From positions 248,001-312,000 of the forward strand of contig NZ_QUDV01000001.1 in NCBI RefSeq assembly GCF_003477705.1: DNA of 64,000 bases. The letters run 5' to 3'. This DNA is from Dorea sp. AF36-15AT (lineage in GTDB: Bacteria; Bacillota; Clostridia; Lachnospirales; Lachnospiraceae). The notes beneath the pieces were generated by a model. It saw only the letters and a program-made list of their open reading frames with translations. It was not told the origin of the DNA and did not search any database. Below, in pieces: positions 27,714 through 37,013 of this stretch (position 1 is its first letter; the number at the start of each line of letters is the position of its first letter). Made by a program: the position numbers and the translations under genes.

Positions 27714-28544
27714 ATGGCAGAACAGCAGAATGGATGCACACCATCCGATTGTGCCAGCTGTGCGCAGGGGGCTACATGTGGAAAGAAACCGGTAGATTTG
27801 CATGAACCGGCGAATCCATATTCTCATGTTAATAAAGTGATTGCCGTAGTTAGCGGCAAGGGTGGTGTCGGCAAGTCTATGGTAACTGCATCGCTGGCAC
27901 GTATGATGCGTGAGCAGGGATTTTCTGTAGGTATTATGGATGCAGATATTACAGGACCATCTATCCCTAAGATGTATGGTATCCATGAATCTGCAAAAGG
28001 CAGTGATGCAGGGATGTTTCCGTGTGAGGCAAAAGATGGCACCAGAATCATGTCAGTCAATCTTTTGCTGGAACATGAAGAAGATCCTGTTATCTGGCGT
28101 GGACCTGTGATCGCAGGCGTTGTGAAGCAGTTCTGGACAGATGTCATGTGGGGCGATCTGGACTATCTCTTTATTGATATGCCGCCTGGAACCGGTGATG
28201 TACCGCTGACAGTATTTCAGTCGCTTCCGGTGGATGGCGTAGTGATTGTCACATCACCACAGGATCTGGTCAGAATGATCGTGAAGAAAGCATATAATAT
28301 GGCGGATGCAATGAATATTCCGGTACTTGGTATTGTAGAGAATTACAGTTATCTGAAGTGCCCGGATTGCGGTAAGAAGATTTCCGTGTTCGGAGAAAGT
28401 CATATTGATGAGATCGCGGAAGAACTCGGGGTTCCGGTAATTGGCAAGATGCCGATCGATCCGGCACTTGCGGAAGCGGTAGAGTCTGAGAAGTTCTATG
28501 AGAGCGATAATCCGTATCTTGCAGATGCAGTGAACAAATTATAA
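27714..28544 (+). CDS. Mrp/NBP35-family iron-sulfur carrier ATPase
   Basis: A 276-residue P-loop ATPase of the Mrp/ApbC family. The deviant Walker A GKGGVGKS lies near residue 50. An N-terminal cysteine cluster (CTPSDCASC) and a C-terminal CPDC pair are consistent with cluster binding. Known members carry or insert iron-sulfur clusters in the cytoplasm. AGGAGG precedes the start, 11 bases after RidA. Confidence 0.88.
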   Translation: MAEQQNGCTPSDCASCAQGATCGKKPVDLHEPANPYSHVNKVIAVVSGKGGVGKSMVTASLARMMREQGFSVGIMDADITGPSIPKMYGIHESAKGSDAGMFPCEAKDGTRIMSVNLLLEHEEDPVIWRGPVIAGVVKQFWTDVMWGDLDYLFIDMPPGTGDVPLTVFQSLPVDGVVIVTSPQDLVRMIVKKAYNMADAMNIPVLGIVENYSYLKCPDCGKKISVFGESHIDEIAEELGVPVIGKMPIDPALAEAVESEKFYESDNPYLADAVNKL

Positions 28545-28589
28545 TATCTGGATGTGCAGATTCTATAATTACAGATTTAGAATGATAGA

Positions 28590-28625
28590 AGCAGTGTGTA
28601 TAGGATGTACATGCTGCTTTCTTTA
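28590..28625 (+). terminator. Terminator after the Mrp gene
   Basis: An 11-bp stem (28590-28600 with 28608-28618) including two G-U pairs is followed by a T-rich tract. Confidence 0.65.
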
Positions 28626-28754
28626 TATCTATGATTATAGATTAAAACTATAAGTGGGCTTGCTTATACATATTATCAATTAGACAGTCACGAGGATATA
28701 TAGGATAATTAAGATGTTATATATAAGTCAATTTAGGAAAGAGAGGGTACGAAA

Positions 28755-29864
28755 ATGACTTTATGTGATTCAAAGAAAAAACTTGCGCTGGCAGGCGCAG
28801 GCTGTGGCGTTGTAGCTGCAGTTCTTGCATTCCTCGGCAACCCGGCAAACATGGCATTCTGTATTGCCTGCTTTGTCCGTGATATGGCTGGTTCACTGGG
28901 AATGCATCAGGCGGAAGCAGTACAGTATGCGAGGCCAGAGATCATCGGACTGGTACTGGGTTCCTTTATTATCTCTGTTGCAACGAAGGAGTATCGCTCA
29001 ACAGCAGGGTCATCACCGATGATTCGTTTTATCCTTGGTATGATGATTATGATCGGTTCTCTTGTATTCTTAGGATGCCCATTGCGTATGGTGATCCGTA
29101 TGTCAGCAGGAGATCTGAATGCATGGGTAGCATTGATCGGATTTATTCTTGGTGTTGCTACAGGAACATTGATGTTGAAAAAAGGTACTACACTTGGACG
29201 TTCACATGAGACCAATCAGGCTAATGGATCAGTGATTTCAATTTTAATGATTGTAGTTTTGATTCTCGCACTGTGCACAAGCCTTCTGAAAAGCAGCACA
29301 GCGGGACCGGGAAGTATGCATGCACCAATCATCGCTTCATTAATCGGAGGTCTTGTGTTTGGAGCATTTGCTCAGAAATCAAGAATGTGTTTTGCTGGCG
29401 GTATCCGTGACGTGATTCTTATGAAGAATTTTGATCTTTTGACAATTATCGGAAGTCTCTTTGTAGTAATGTTGATTTTTAATGTAGCTACAGGCAGATT
29501 TGTTCTTGGATTTGATACTCCGGGAGTGATTGCACATTCAGATCATCTGTGGAGTATCCTTGGTATGTATGTAGTTGGTTTTGCAGCAGTACTTGCCGGT
29601 GGATGCCCACTTCGTCAGCTGATTCTTGCAGGGCAGGGATCTTCTGATTCGGCCGTGACTGTGCTTGGAATGTTCATAGGTGCTGCACTGTGCCATAACC
29701 TTGGACTGGCTTCCAGTGGTACAGCAATTAATCCTGAGACTAAGAAAGTTGTTGCCGGAGCTGTAACAGCTAATGGTAAGGTGGCGGTAATTATTTGTAT
29801 TATCGCATGCTTTGTGATTGCATTTACTAATAAACGCAAAATTGCAGCAATCACAAACAAATAA
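28755..29864 (+). CDS. YedE/YeeE-family transporter
   Basis: A 369-residue membrane protein with about ten segments. It carries the cysteine motifs of the YeeE/YedE family: GCPLRMV, MCFAGGIRD and GGCPLRQL. Family members transport thiosulfate, and the YedE branch paired with a YedF-like gene is thought to handle selenium compounds. Which one applies here is not shown by sequence. A 210-base non-coding region and a terminator separate it from the Mrp gene. It is followed by a TusA-like gene. Confidence 0.85.
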   Translation: MTLCDSKKKLALAGAGCGVVAAVLAFLGNPANMAFCIACFVRDMAGSLGMHQAEAVQYARPEIIGLVLGSFIISVATKEYRSTAGSSPMIRFILGMMIMIGSLVFLGCPLRMVIRMSAGDLNAWVALIGFILGVATGTLMLKKGTTLGRSHETNQANGSVISILMIVVLILALCTSLLKSSTAGPGSMHAPIIASLIGGLVFGAFAQKSRMCFAGGIRDVILMKNFDLLTIIGSLFVVMLIFNVATGRFVLGFDTPGVIAHSDHLWSILGMYVVGFAAVLAGGCPLRQLILAGQGSSDSAVTVLGMFIGAALCHNLGLASSGTAINPETKKVVAGAVTANGKVAVIICIIACFVIAFTNKRKIAAITNK

Positions 29865-29907
29865 GTATCAATAGAATAAAAATCCGAATGAAAGGAAGGC
29901 AACCATT

Positions 29908-30111
29908 ATGGTAGAAGTAGATGCAAGAGGATTATCCTGCCCAGAGCCAATCATGCTGACAGCAGAGGCACTGTCAAGTGCAAACGGACCGGTTAAGGTA
30001 CTCGTAAGCGAGCCACATCAGAAGACGAATGTTGAGAAGCTCGCCAAGGATCGTGGCAAGAAGACATCGGTTACAGAAGACGGTACAGACTTTGTGATTA
30101 TAATTGAATAA
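29908..30111 (+). CDS. TusA/YedF-type sulfur carrier protein
   Basis: A 67-residue SirA/TusA-fold protein. The conserved CPEP motif with its cysteine at residue 14 (ARGLSCPEPIM) is present. Family members pass sulfur, and in the YedF case possibly selenium, as a persulfide-type group. It is shorter than YedF proteins that carry an extra C-terminal domain. Its position 43 bases after the YedE gene indicates a joint task in import and transfer. Confidence 0.88.
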   Translation: MVEVDARGLSCPEPIMLTAEALSSANGPVKVLVSEPHQKTNVEKLAKDRGKKTSVTEDGTDFVIIIE

Positions 30112-30127
30112 GGTATAATGAAATGGA

Positions 30128-30160
30128 GCAGTTCTGGGAAAAACAGGGCTGCTTCTTTCT
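30128..30160 (+). terminator. Terminator after the YedE/TusA pair
   Basis: A 9-bp stem (30128-30136 with 30144-30152, two G-U pairs) is followed by TTCTTTCTT. Confidence 0.65.
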
Positions 30161-30172
30161 TATCTATGTGAC

Positions 30173-30192
30173 CTTACATTTATCTTACATTT
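30173..30192 (+). promoter_or_regulatory. Direct repeat, probable response-regulator box
   Basis: CTTACATTT occurs twice with an 11-base period (30173-30181 and 30184-30192). OmpR-family regulators bind such tandem half-sites one helical turn apart. A TAAAAT -10-like box at 30227-30232 lacks a good -35 box, as expected for an activated promoter. Confidence 0.5.
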
Positions 30193-30256
30193 GCGGTTTT
30201 GGGAGGAAGTGTATGGTAACCTGTGGTAAAATATGCGGATAAGGAGGAATGGGGAA

Positions 30257-30946
30257 ATGTATCGAATCCTGATTATAGAAGATGATTTTACGATGGCAGA
30301 AGCCATGAAAAAACAGATTGAATCATGGGGCAATGAAGTGCGTCTGGTATCGGATTTTCAGAATGTGATTCATGAATTTATAGAATATGATCCACACATG
30401 GTGCTGATTGATATTATGCTTCCGTTTTTTAACGGTTATCACTGGTGTAGCGAGATACGGAAGATTTCCAATATTCCGATAATTTTCATTTCTTCAGTAT
30501 CTGATAATATGAATATTATTATGGCAATGAATATGGGGGCAGATGATTTTATTCCGAAGCCGGTGGATCTGAATGTAATGATCGCAAAGATCCAGGCGGT
30601 ACTTCGAAGAACCTATGACAGAAGTAATCAGGTGCCGGTGCTGGAATGCGGAGGAGCAGTATTGAATCTGAATGATACGACGCTGAATTGGAATGATCAG
30701 AAGATTGAACTGACGCGGAACGAATTTCGTATTTTGAAGACCTTGATGGAAAATCGTGGCAAGATTGTCAGTAGAGATACGCTTATGACAAGGCTTTGGG
30801 AAGATGACTGTTATGTAGAAGAGAATACTTTGACTGTAAATGTAACCAGACTTCGTAAGAAATTAGAACAGGCGGGTCTGAAAGATTTTATCACGACCAG
30901 AGTGGGACACGGATATCTGATTGAATTGCCGGAGGAACATGAGTGA
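30257..30946 (+). CDS. OmpR-family response regulator, BceR-like
   Basis: A 229-residue regulator with a receiver domain (phosphorylation site D52 in VLIDIMLP) and a C-terminal winged helix (LTRNEFRILKTLMENRG and VTRLRKKL). The ATG at 30257 follows AAGGAGG. It is translationally coupled to the kinase and followed by a BceAB-type transporter, the layout of peptide-antibiotic sensing and detoxification modules. Confidence 0.9.
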   Translation: MYRILIIEDDFTMAEAMKKQIESWGNEVRLVSDFQNVIHEFIEYDPHMVLIDIMLPFFNGYHWCSEIRKISNIPIIFISSVSDNMNIIMAMNMGADDFIPKPVDLNVMIAKIQAVLRRTYDRSNQVPVLECGGAVLNLNDTTLNWNDQKIELTRNEFRILKTLMENRGKIVSRDTLMTRLWEDDCYVEENTLTVNVTRLRKKLEQAGLKDFITTRVGHGYLIELPEEHE

Positions 30947-31953
30947 TGAAAAAGGAACGGATAGGAGAACTGCTGAGATGGTATATGCGCGAGCATAAGC
31001 GGTGGATCTGGTTGGTTATATTACTGGGTGTGATCTATGGAAGCGTGTTTTATCTGTATAATGTTCCGGTAGAAGCGGCGGCGTATGGAACGGTACTTGG
31101 TGTGACCTTTCTTCTGGTTATGAATGTGTTATGGTTCTGGAAGTTCTGCAGAAAGCACCGGAAGAGAATGGAATTGATACCAGGAATTGAGTATGCATAC
31201 CGAGATATGCCGGAGGCAGATACATTGGCAGAAAAAGATTACCAGCAGATGGTTATGGATCTTGGAAAGAGTTGCTATGAACACCTTGTGGAACTGGAGA
31301 ATCAGGAGCAGGAGAGCAAAGAGTATTATACAATCTGGGTACATCAGATTAAGACGCCGATCGCTGTGATGCGGATGATTCTGCAGGAGGAAGATACCAG
31401 ACAGAACAGAGAGCTTTTGGCAGAGCTGTTTCGGATTGAACAATATGCGGAAATGGCACTGTCCTACATTCGTCTGGAAAGCCGTGAGTCGGATTTTGTA
31501 ATAAAAGAATATAATCTGGACGATATCATACGACAGGCAATCCACAGGTATGCACCACAGTTTATTCGGAGAAAATTGCGTCTGGTGTACGAGCCGACAG
31601 AAGTAAAAGTATTGACGGATGAAAAGTGGCTGTTATTTATTTTAGAGCAGATTATTTCCAATGCGGTGAAATATACGCCATCGGGAACCATTACGATCCG
31701 GGTGACGGAAGATAAAAAATTGTCGGTGGAGGATACCGGGATTGGCATTGCGCCAGAGGATCTGCCGAGAATATTTGAAAAAGGTTTTACCGGATATAAT
31801 GGAAGAAATGATAAAAAGGCGACAGGACTTGGGCTGAATCTTTGCCGAAAAGCGGCCGAACATCTGAATGTCGGGATCGCAGTTGAGTCAAAGCCGGGAG
31901 TTGGCAGCTGTTTTACACTGGATCTGAAGGAACGTCAGTTTAATATTGAATGA
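30946..31953 (+). CDS. Sensor histidine kinase, BceS-like
   Basis: A 335-residue kinase with two membrane helices near the N terminus (about 19-35 and 43-63) and almost no outer loop, the pattern of intramembrane-sensing kinases. The phosphorylation histidine lies in TIWVHQIKTPIAVMRM, followed by an HATPase domain with NAVKYTPSG and ATGLGLNLC. The start overlaps the regulator stop (TGATG). In known systems the kinase reads the activity of the BceAB transporter. Confidence 0.9.
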   Translation: MKKERIGELLRWYMREHKRWIWLVILLGVIYGSVFYLYNVPVEAAAYGTVLGVTFLLVMNVLWFWKFCRKHRKRMELIPGIEYAYRDMPEADTLAEKDYQQMVMDLGKSCYEHLVELENQEQESKEYYTIWVHQIKTPIAVMRMILQEEDTRQNRELLAELFRIEQYAEMALSYIRLESRESDFVIKEYNLDDIIRQAIHRYAPQFIRRKLRLVYEPTEVKVLTDEKWLLFILEQIISNAVKYTPSGTITIRVTEDKKLSVEDTGIGIAPEDLPRIFEKGFTGYNGRNDKKATGLGLNLCRKAAEHLNVGIAVESKPGVGSCFTLDLKERQFNIE

Positions 31954-31971
31954 TTGGATAGCGTCTTTCAA

Positions 31972-32002
31972 AAATGTCACATGAGATGGTTATATTGTCA
32001 CT
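31972..32002. promoter_or_regulatory. Spaced repeat upstream of the BceAB genes
   Basis: TGTCAC occurs at 31975-31980 and again at 31996-32001, exactly 21 bases (two helical turns) apart. Read on the minus strand the two sites are GTGACATTT and GTGACAATA, similar to the CTTACATTT repeat before the regulator gene. They may be sites for the same response regulator; a TATACT -10 box lies at 32034-32039. Confidence 0.4.
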
Positions 32003-32070
32003 GGAATCGATGTCTGACAGAGCAGGGCAGGTCTATACTGATAGCAGAACAGAAAAGGAGGTTATAGATA

Positions 32071-32832
32071 ATGACTATTTTAGAAGTATCATGTCTGAAA
32101 AAAGTATATACGACTCGTCTGGGTGGCAATCAGGTACAGGCTCTGGCGGATGTGTCATTTTCGGTAGAAGAAGGAGAATACGTGGCGATCATGGGAGAGT
32201 CCGGATCTGGTAAGAGTACGCTGCTGAATATTCTGGCAGCACTGGATCGCCCGACAGGAGGAAGAGTGAAACTGGATGGAAAAGATATAGGGCTGATCCG
32301 AGACAAGGAGATTACAAAGTTTCGCAGAGAAAATCTTGGATTTGTATTTCAGGATTTTAATCTGCTCGATACGTTCAGCCTGAGGGATAACATTTTTCTT
32401 CCGTTGGTATTATCCAGAAAAAGCGTGAAGGAGATGAACAGCCGCCTGCTTCCGATCGCGCAGAAGCTTGGTATCAGAGAGCTGTTGGATAAGTATCCAT
32501 ACGAAGTGTCAGGTGGTCAGAAACAGCGTGTGGCTGTAGCACGGGCGCTGATCACAGATCCAAAACTGATTCTTGCAGATGAACCGACCGGAGCTCTGGA
32601 CTCCAGATCAGCAGATGATCTTCTGCGTCTGTTTGGAGAAGTGAACGAAGAAGGTCAGACGATCCTTATGGTGACACATTCCGCAAGAGCAGCCAGCAGA
32701 GCAGGAAGAGTATTGTTTATTAAGGATGGAAGAGTTTTTCATCAGATCTACCGTGGTGACAGTACAGATGAGCAGATGTATCAGAAGATTTCGAATACAC
32801 TGACATTGCTCGCGACAGGTGGTGAGATGTGA
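32071..32832 (+). CDS. ABC transporter ATP-binding protein, BceA-like
   Basis: A 253-residue ATPase of the MacB/LolD-like class used by BceAB transporters. Walker A is GESGSGKST near 42, the signature is VSGGQKQR and Walker B is LILADEPTGALD. AAAGGAGG precedes the ATG. Its stop overlaps the start of the permease gene. Confidence 0.92.
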   Translation: MTILEVSCLKKVYTTRLGGNQVQALADVSFSVEEGEYVAIMGESGSGKSTLLNILAALDRPTGGRVKLDGKDIGLIRDKEITKFRRENLGFVFQDFNLLDTFSLRDNIFLPLVLSRKSVKEMNSRLLPIAQKLGIRELLDKYPYEVSGGQKQRVAVARALITDPKLILADEPTGALDSRSADDLLRLFGEVNEEGQTILMVTHSARAASRAGRVLFIKDGRVFHQIYRGDSTDEQMYQKISNTLTLLATGGEM

Positions 32833-34754
32833 TGAAAAAAGGATTTTATGTGAGACTGGCTGCAAATAACATCCGAAAAAATGGTAAACTTTATATTCCG
32901 TATCTATTTACCTGTGTGCTGTCGGTGGTTATGTTCTATGTGATGATGTCTTTAAGCCTGGATCCTGCGGTGAAAAAGATGTTTGCAGGGGGAACGCTGA
33001 GCCTGATCATGAGGTATGGAACCGTGATCGTAGGTATCTTTGTATTTGCGTTTTTAATGTATTCTAATGCTTTCCTGATGAAACGGAGACAGCGGGAATT
33101 TGGAATATTTAATATCCTTGGAATGGAAAAACAGCATCTGGGACATGTGCTTTTTTTGGAAACTATGATGGTGGCAGCGGGAAGTGTAGTGCTTGGTATT
33201 CTTTTTGGTATTCTTTTCAGTAAGACCATGTTTTTGATGCTCTGTAAAATAATCGGACAGAAAAATGTATTTGGCTTTTTCATTTCAAGTAAAGCAATAC
33301 TTGTTACCGCATTTTTATTTGCGGTGATACATTTCTTAATCTATCTGAAAAGCAGAAGGAAGATTCGTGTTTCTCAGCCGATTGAATTGCTACGTGGCAG
33401 CAGCGTGGGAGAACGGGAGCCCAAAAGTAAATGGATTCTGGCAATTTTGGGAGCTGTAGCATTAATTGAAGGATATTATCTGGCCTTGTCTGCGAAAGGA
33501 ACCATAGATTCTATAAAGGTATTTTTTGTAGCAGTTATTCTGGTTATTCTTGCGACCTATCTGCTATTTATAGCAGGCAGCATTGTGATCCTTAAGATGC
33601 TCAGAAAAAACCGCAGATTCTATTATAAACCGGAGCATTTCATCAGCGTTTCGGGAATGATGTACCGGATGAAGCAGAATGCAGCGGGTCTTGCGAGCAT
33701 TTGTATCCTGTCTACGATGGTATTAGTTATGTTGTCGTCTACCGGAAGTTTGATGATTGGAATGGAAGATATGGTACAGGCGCGTCATCCGAATGATTTT
33801 GGAATATATATGGATACATCTGATATGGAAAAGAATCAGGAAGTTCTTGATAAGATTAAAATACATTGCGAAGAATATCAGATCGCGGAAAAGGATACGA
33901 CGGATTATCGATATTATACAGTGACTGGATGTCTGCAGAAGGATAATGTGTTGTTTGATCAGACAAAGTTTGATTATTTAAATGATAATGGCAATCTCAG
34001 GATTATGATGGTAATGCCATTGTCCGGGTATTGTGCAATGACAGGGGAAAAAGTAGAATTGTCCGGACAGGAAATGCTTCTGGGAACAGGACGTAATTCA
34101 TATAAATATTCGAATATGAAACTGATGGATCAGGTGTATAAGGTCAAAGGGAAGGTTCGGCATTTCGAAGGAAATGGTCAGGTGAATTCGAATGTTCTGG
34201 ATTCCTTTACGGTTGTGCTTGCAGATGATACATTTGATGCATTGTACCAGCAGATTAAGGATGCATATAGATATGATATGAAAATATATGAATATTATGG
34301 GTTTAATGTATCGCTGAACAAAGATGCACAACTTAAGCTAAAGGATTATATGTGGCAGGCGGTGCAGGATCAGGGCGCAGACAGTATAGATATCGAATGC
34401 AGAGAAACGTCCAGAAATGATTTTATTGGAATTTACGGAGGCATGTTTATGCTTGGCATGTTCCTTGGAACCCTTTTTATTATGGCAATGGTGCTGATCA
34501 TTTATTATAAGCAGGTCTCAGAAGGCTATGAAGACCGGAGACAGTTTGAGATTATGCAGAAGGTAGGTATGTCTCAGCAGGAAATGAAGAAAGTCATCCG
34601 TTCCCAGATTCTGATGGTGTTCTTCCTGCCATTAGTGGCAGCGGGTGTGCATATGGCAGTTGCATTTGGTGTATATCTGGGATTTGCAGTTCTTTATATT
34701 CTGATCTACAGTCTGACGGCGAAAGCATATTACAGGATTGTAAAGAGGGCATAA
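32832..34754 (+). CDS. ABC transporter permease, BceB-like
   Basis: A 640-residue permease with ten predicted membrane segments and a large extracellular domain of about 200 residues between segments 7 and 8, the hallmark of BceB-type peptide-resistance transporters. FtsX-like regions lie in both halves. It starts within the stop codon of the ATPase gene (TGATG). It probably frees cell-wall targets from antimicrobial peptides and signals to the kinase; the peptide is not predictable. Confidence 0.9.
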   Translation: MKKGFYVRLAANNIRKNGKLYIPYLFTCVLSVVMFYVMMSLSLDPAVKKMFAGGTLSLIMRYGTVIVGIFVFAFLMYSNAFLMKRRQREFGIFNILGMEKQHLGHVLFLETMMVAAGSVVLGILFGILFSKTMFLMLCKIIGQKNVFGFFISSKAILVTAFLFAVIHFLIYLKSRRKIRVSQPIELLRGSSVGEREPKSKWILAILGAVALIEGYYLALSAKGTIDSIKVFFVAVILVILATYLLFIAGSIVILKMLRKNRRFYYKPEHFISVSGMMYRMKQNAAGLASICILSTMVLVMLSSTGSLMIGMEDMVQARHPNDFGIYMDTSDMEKNQEVLDKIKIHCEEYQIAEKDTTDYRYYTVTGCLQKDNVLFDQTKFDYLNDNGNLRIMMVMPLSGYCAMTGEKVELSGQEMLLGTGRNSYKYSNMKLMDQVYKVKGKVRHFEGNGQVNSNVLDSFTVVLADDTFDALYQQIKDAYRYDMKIYEYYGFNVSLNKDAQLKLKDYMWQAVQDQGADSIDIECRETSRNDFIGIYGGMFMLGMFLGTLFIMAMVLIIYYKQVSEGYEDRRQFEIMQKVGMSQQEMKKVIRSQILMVFFLPLVAAGVHMAVAFGVYLGFAVLYILIYSLTAKAYYRIVKRA

Positions 34755-34788
34755 GTATTTTGAAATCCAGAAAAATGAGAATCGTGTA

Positions 34789-34836
34789 TTGACGAAACGA
34801 ACGTGTGTTTGTATAATAATATCAAACATACGTTCG
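34789..34836 (+). promoter_or_regulatory. Promoter flanked by two LexA-like boxes
   Basis: TTGACG (34789-34794) and TATAAT (34812-34817) are 17 bases apart. CGAACGTGTGTTTG at 34798-34811 fills the spacer and CAAACATACGTTCG at 34823-34836 lies just downstream. Each differs by one base from the Gram-positive SOS consensus CGAAC-N4-GTTCG, and they are near-exact reverse complements of each other. A LexA-type repressor bound here would block the promoter. Confidence 0.8.
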
Positions 34837-34890
34837 TTTTTGCGCAGATGAAACGAGGGTACAGAAAGAAGAAAAAGAGGAGGAGCGAAG

Positions 34891-36219
34891 ATGCAGATTT
34901 CAGAGAATATGTCTGTGATGGAGAAGCTGCGGATATTGACGGATGCCGCCAAGTATGATGTGGCCTGTACTTCTAGCGGTACATTCAGGGGGAATGACGG
35001 TACAGGGATCGGAAGCTGTGTGCAGATGGGAATTTGTCACAGTTTTGCGGCAGACGGCAGATGTATCTCTCTGCTTAAGATCCTTTTTACCAATGAATGT
35101 ATCTTTGATTGTAAGTATTGTATTAACCGGAGAAGTAATGTTGTTCCGAGGGCATCTTTTACTCCGGATGAGATCTGTGAGCTTACGATAGAATTTTATC
35201 GGAGGAATTATATTGAGGGATTATTTTTAAGCTCCGGGATACTGAAGAGTCCGGACTATACGATGGAACTGATCTGTGCGGCACTTGAGAAGCTGAGAAA
35301 GGTATATCGCTTCCAGGGCTATATCCATGTGAAGGCGATTCCCGGAGCCAGTGAGGAACTGATACAGAGGGCGGGATTTCTGGCAGACAGGATGAGTGTG
35401 AATTTGGAACTTGCTACGGCAGAAGGATTAAGAACGCTGGCGCCGCATAAGACCAGAGATAAGATTCTGAAGCCTATGCGGCTGGTGCAGAATGGCAGAA
35501 GCCAGAATGCTTATGAATTAAAAGTATACCATCATGCACCGTCTTTTGTGCCGGCAGGACAGAGCACACAGATGATCGTAGGAGCGACACCGGAGACGGA
35601 TTATCAGATGCTCCATGTGGCAGAGACGTTATATCAGCGGTTTGATTTGAAGCGGGTGTTTTATTCAGCATTTGTGTCAGTGAATGTGGATAAGGCGCTT
35701 CCGGCTAAAACAGATCAGGGACCACCGCTTCTCAGAGAGCATCGCCTGTATCAGGCAGACTGGCTTCTTAGGTATTATAAGTTTGAGGCAAAAGAACTGC
35801 TGACAGAGGAGGAACCTAATTTCAATCCGTTGTTTGATCCGAAGTGTAACTGGGCGCTCAGACATCTGGAGTATTTTCCGGTGGAAGTGAACCGCGCACC
35901 TTATGAGATGCTTCTGCGGGTGCCGGGACTTGGGTACCGGTCGGCAGGACGGATCGTCCGGGCCAGAAGGCTTGGCACATTGGATTTTCAGGATCTGAAG
36001 AAGATAGGAGTAGTATTGAAGCGGGCAATGTATTTTCTAACCTGTAATGGGCGTATGATGTATCCGGTGAAGCTGGAACAGGATTATATTGCGAGGAATC
36101 TGCTGGATGCAGGAGAAAGGCTGCCACAGGAAGTGCGTGGTATGACGTATCAGCAGTTATCGTTGTTTGATGATGTGAGATTTGGCGGTGGTGTGAATGA
36201 AAAGAATTTATGTGTGTGA
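34891..36219 (+). CDS. Putative DNA modification/repair radical SAM protein
   Basis: A 442-residue radical SAM enzyme. The iron-sulfur cluster motif is CIFDCKYC (Cx3Cx2C) at about residues 70-77. Toward the C terminus a helix-hairpin-helix (VPGLGYRSAGRIVRARR) is suited to binding DNA. This matches the family TIGR03916, which is nearly always followed by a DUF4130 protein, as it is here. The reaction is not known; repair of a DNA lesion is inferred from the family and from the LexA-like promoter. GGAGGAG precedes the start. Confidence 0.9.
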   Translation: MQISENMSVMEKLRILTDAAKYDVACTSSGTFRGNDGTGIGSCVQMGICHSFAADGRCISLLKILFTNECIFDCKYCINRRSNVVPRASFTPDEICELTIEFYRRNYIEGLFLSSGILKSPDYTMELICAALEKLRKVYRFQGYIHVKAIPGASEELIQRAGFLADRMSVNLELATAEGLRTLAPHKTRDKILKPMRLVQNGRSQNAYELKVYHHAPSFVPAGQSTQMIVGATPETDYQMLHVAETLYQRFDLKRVFYSAFVSVNVDKALPAKTDQGPPLLREHRLYQADWLLRYYKFEAKELLTEEEPNFNPLFDPKCNWALRHLEYFPVEVNRAPYEMLLRVPGLGYRSAGRIVRARRLGTLDFQDLKKIGVVLKRAMYFLTCNGRMMYPVKLEQDYIARNLLDAGERLPQEVRGMTYQQLSLFDDVRFGGGVNEKNLCV

Positions 36220-36967
36220 GAATGAAGTGACAGGACTTTTTTCTGCGCTTTACGATGCGTGGAAGTACCTTGTGCCGGACCATGGAGCAGAGTGTGGAAT
36301 CCGTTTCCGCGGTCACCTGGAGCAGGAGTTGTTCTGTGAATATACAGAAGTTGAATCGAATGAGAAGAAGGCACTATCGGTGGAACGCATGATTTTATCC
36401 CATATGGGGTGGTATGCGTATAAGCTGATCTATCAGGCAGCTCTTTCCGATGATCCAGACAGGGGAGATGTGATCCTTGGGACGATGCTTGCTGCCAGAG
36501 AGATCCCGGACAGCAGAAGAATCATGGATCACCTGGGGAATGCGCAGGTGGAACAGACTTTTGAACTTAGCAGAACGGTGAATAATGAGACGACCAGATG
36601 GATTGAACTGATACGTTTTCGGGAACTGGAACAGGGAATCCTATATGCCAGATTTGAACCTAAGTGCAGAGTGCTTTCCTGTGTGGCACCACATTTTGCA
36701 GAACGGTTGTCGGTTGAAAACTGGATGATACATGATGCGGTGCATGAAGAATATGCGGTGCATGAGGCTGGCAGACAGTGGATATTGGTATCCGGTGAGC
36801 ATGTGGATGAAGACAGGTTCAGCTCATACTCAGCGAAGGAAGAGAAGTTCAGTGAATTGTGGAAAGAATTTACAGATGCGATCGCGATTAAGGAGAGAAA
36901 GAATCCACGATGTCAGATGGGACATCTACCGTTATGGTGCAGAAAGAATCTGGTGGAATTTGAATAA
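36197..36967 (+). CDS. DUF4130 / TIGR03915 putative DNA repair protein
   Basis: A 256-residue protein of the DUF4130 family. Recognisable parts are the RFRELEQGILYARFEPKC block, the APHFAERL motif and the closing NPRCQMGHLPLWCRKNLVEF. The family is thought to include a uracil-DNA-glycosylase-like fold and is tied by gene neighbourhood to the radical SAM protein upstream. The two genes overlap by 23 bases. Its biochemical role is unproven. Confidence 0.88.
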   Translation: MKRIYVCENEVTGLFSALYDAWKYLVPDHGAECGIRFRGHLEQELFCEYTEVESNEKKALSVERMILSHMGWYAYKLIYQAALSDDPDRGDVILGTMLAAREIPDSRRIMDHLGNAQVEQTFELSRTVNNETTRWIELIRFRELEQGILYARFEPKCRVLSCVAPHFAERLSVENWMIHDAVHEEYAVHEAGRQWILVSGEHVDEDRFSSYSAKEEKFSELWKEFTDAIAIKERKNPRCQMGHLPLWCRKNLVEFE

Positions 36968-37013
36968 CGATCCGATATAGTGTACAATGGTTCATAACAA
37001 ATCGGAAAGAAAG

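Noticed and set aside
27249-27986. 245-codon open frame on the minus strand
   Set aside because: Antisense to the RidA and Mrp genes and spans their junction; no coding signal of its own.
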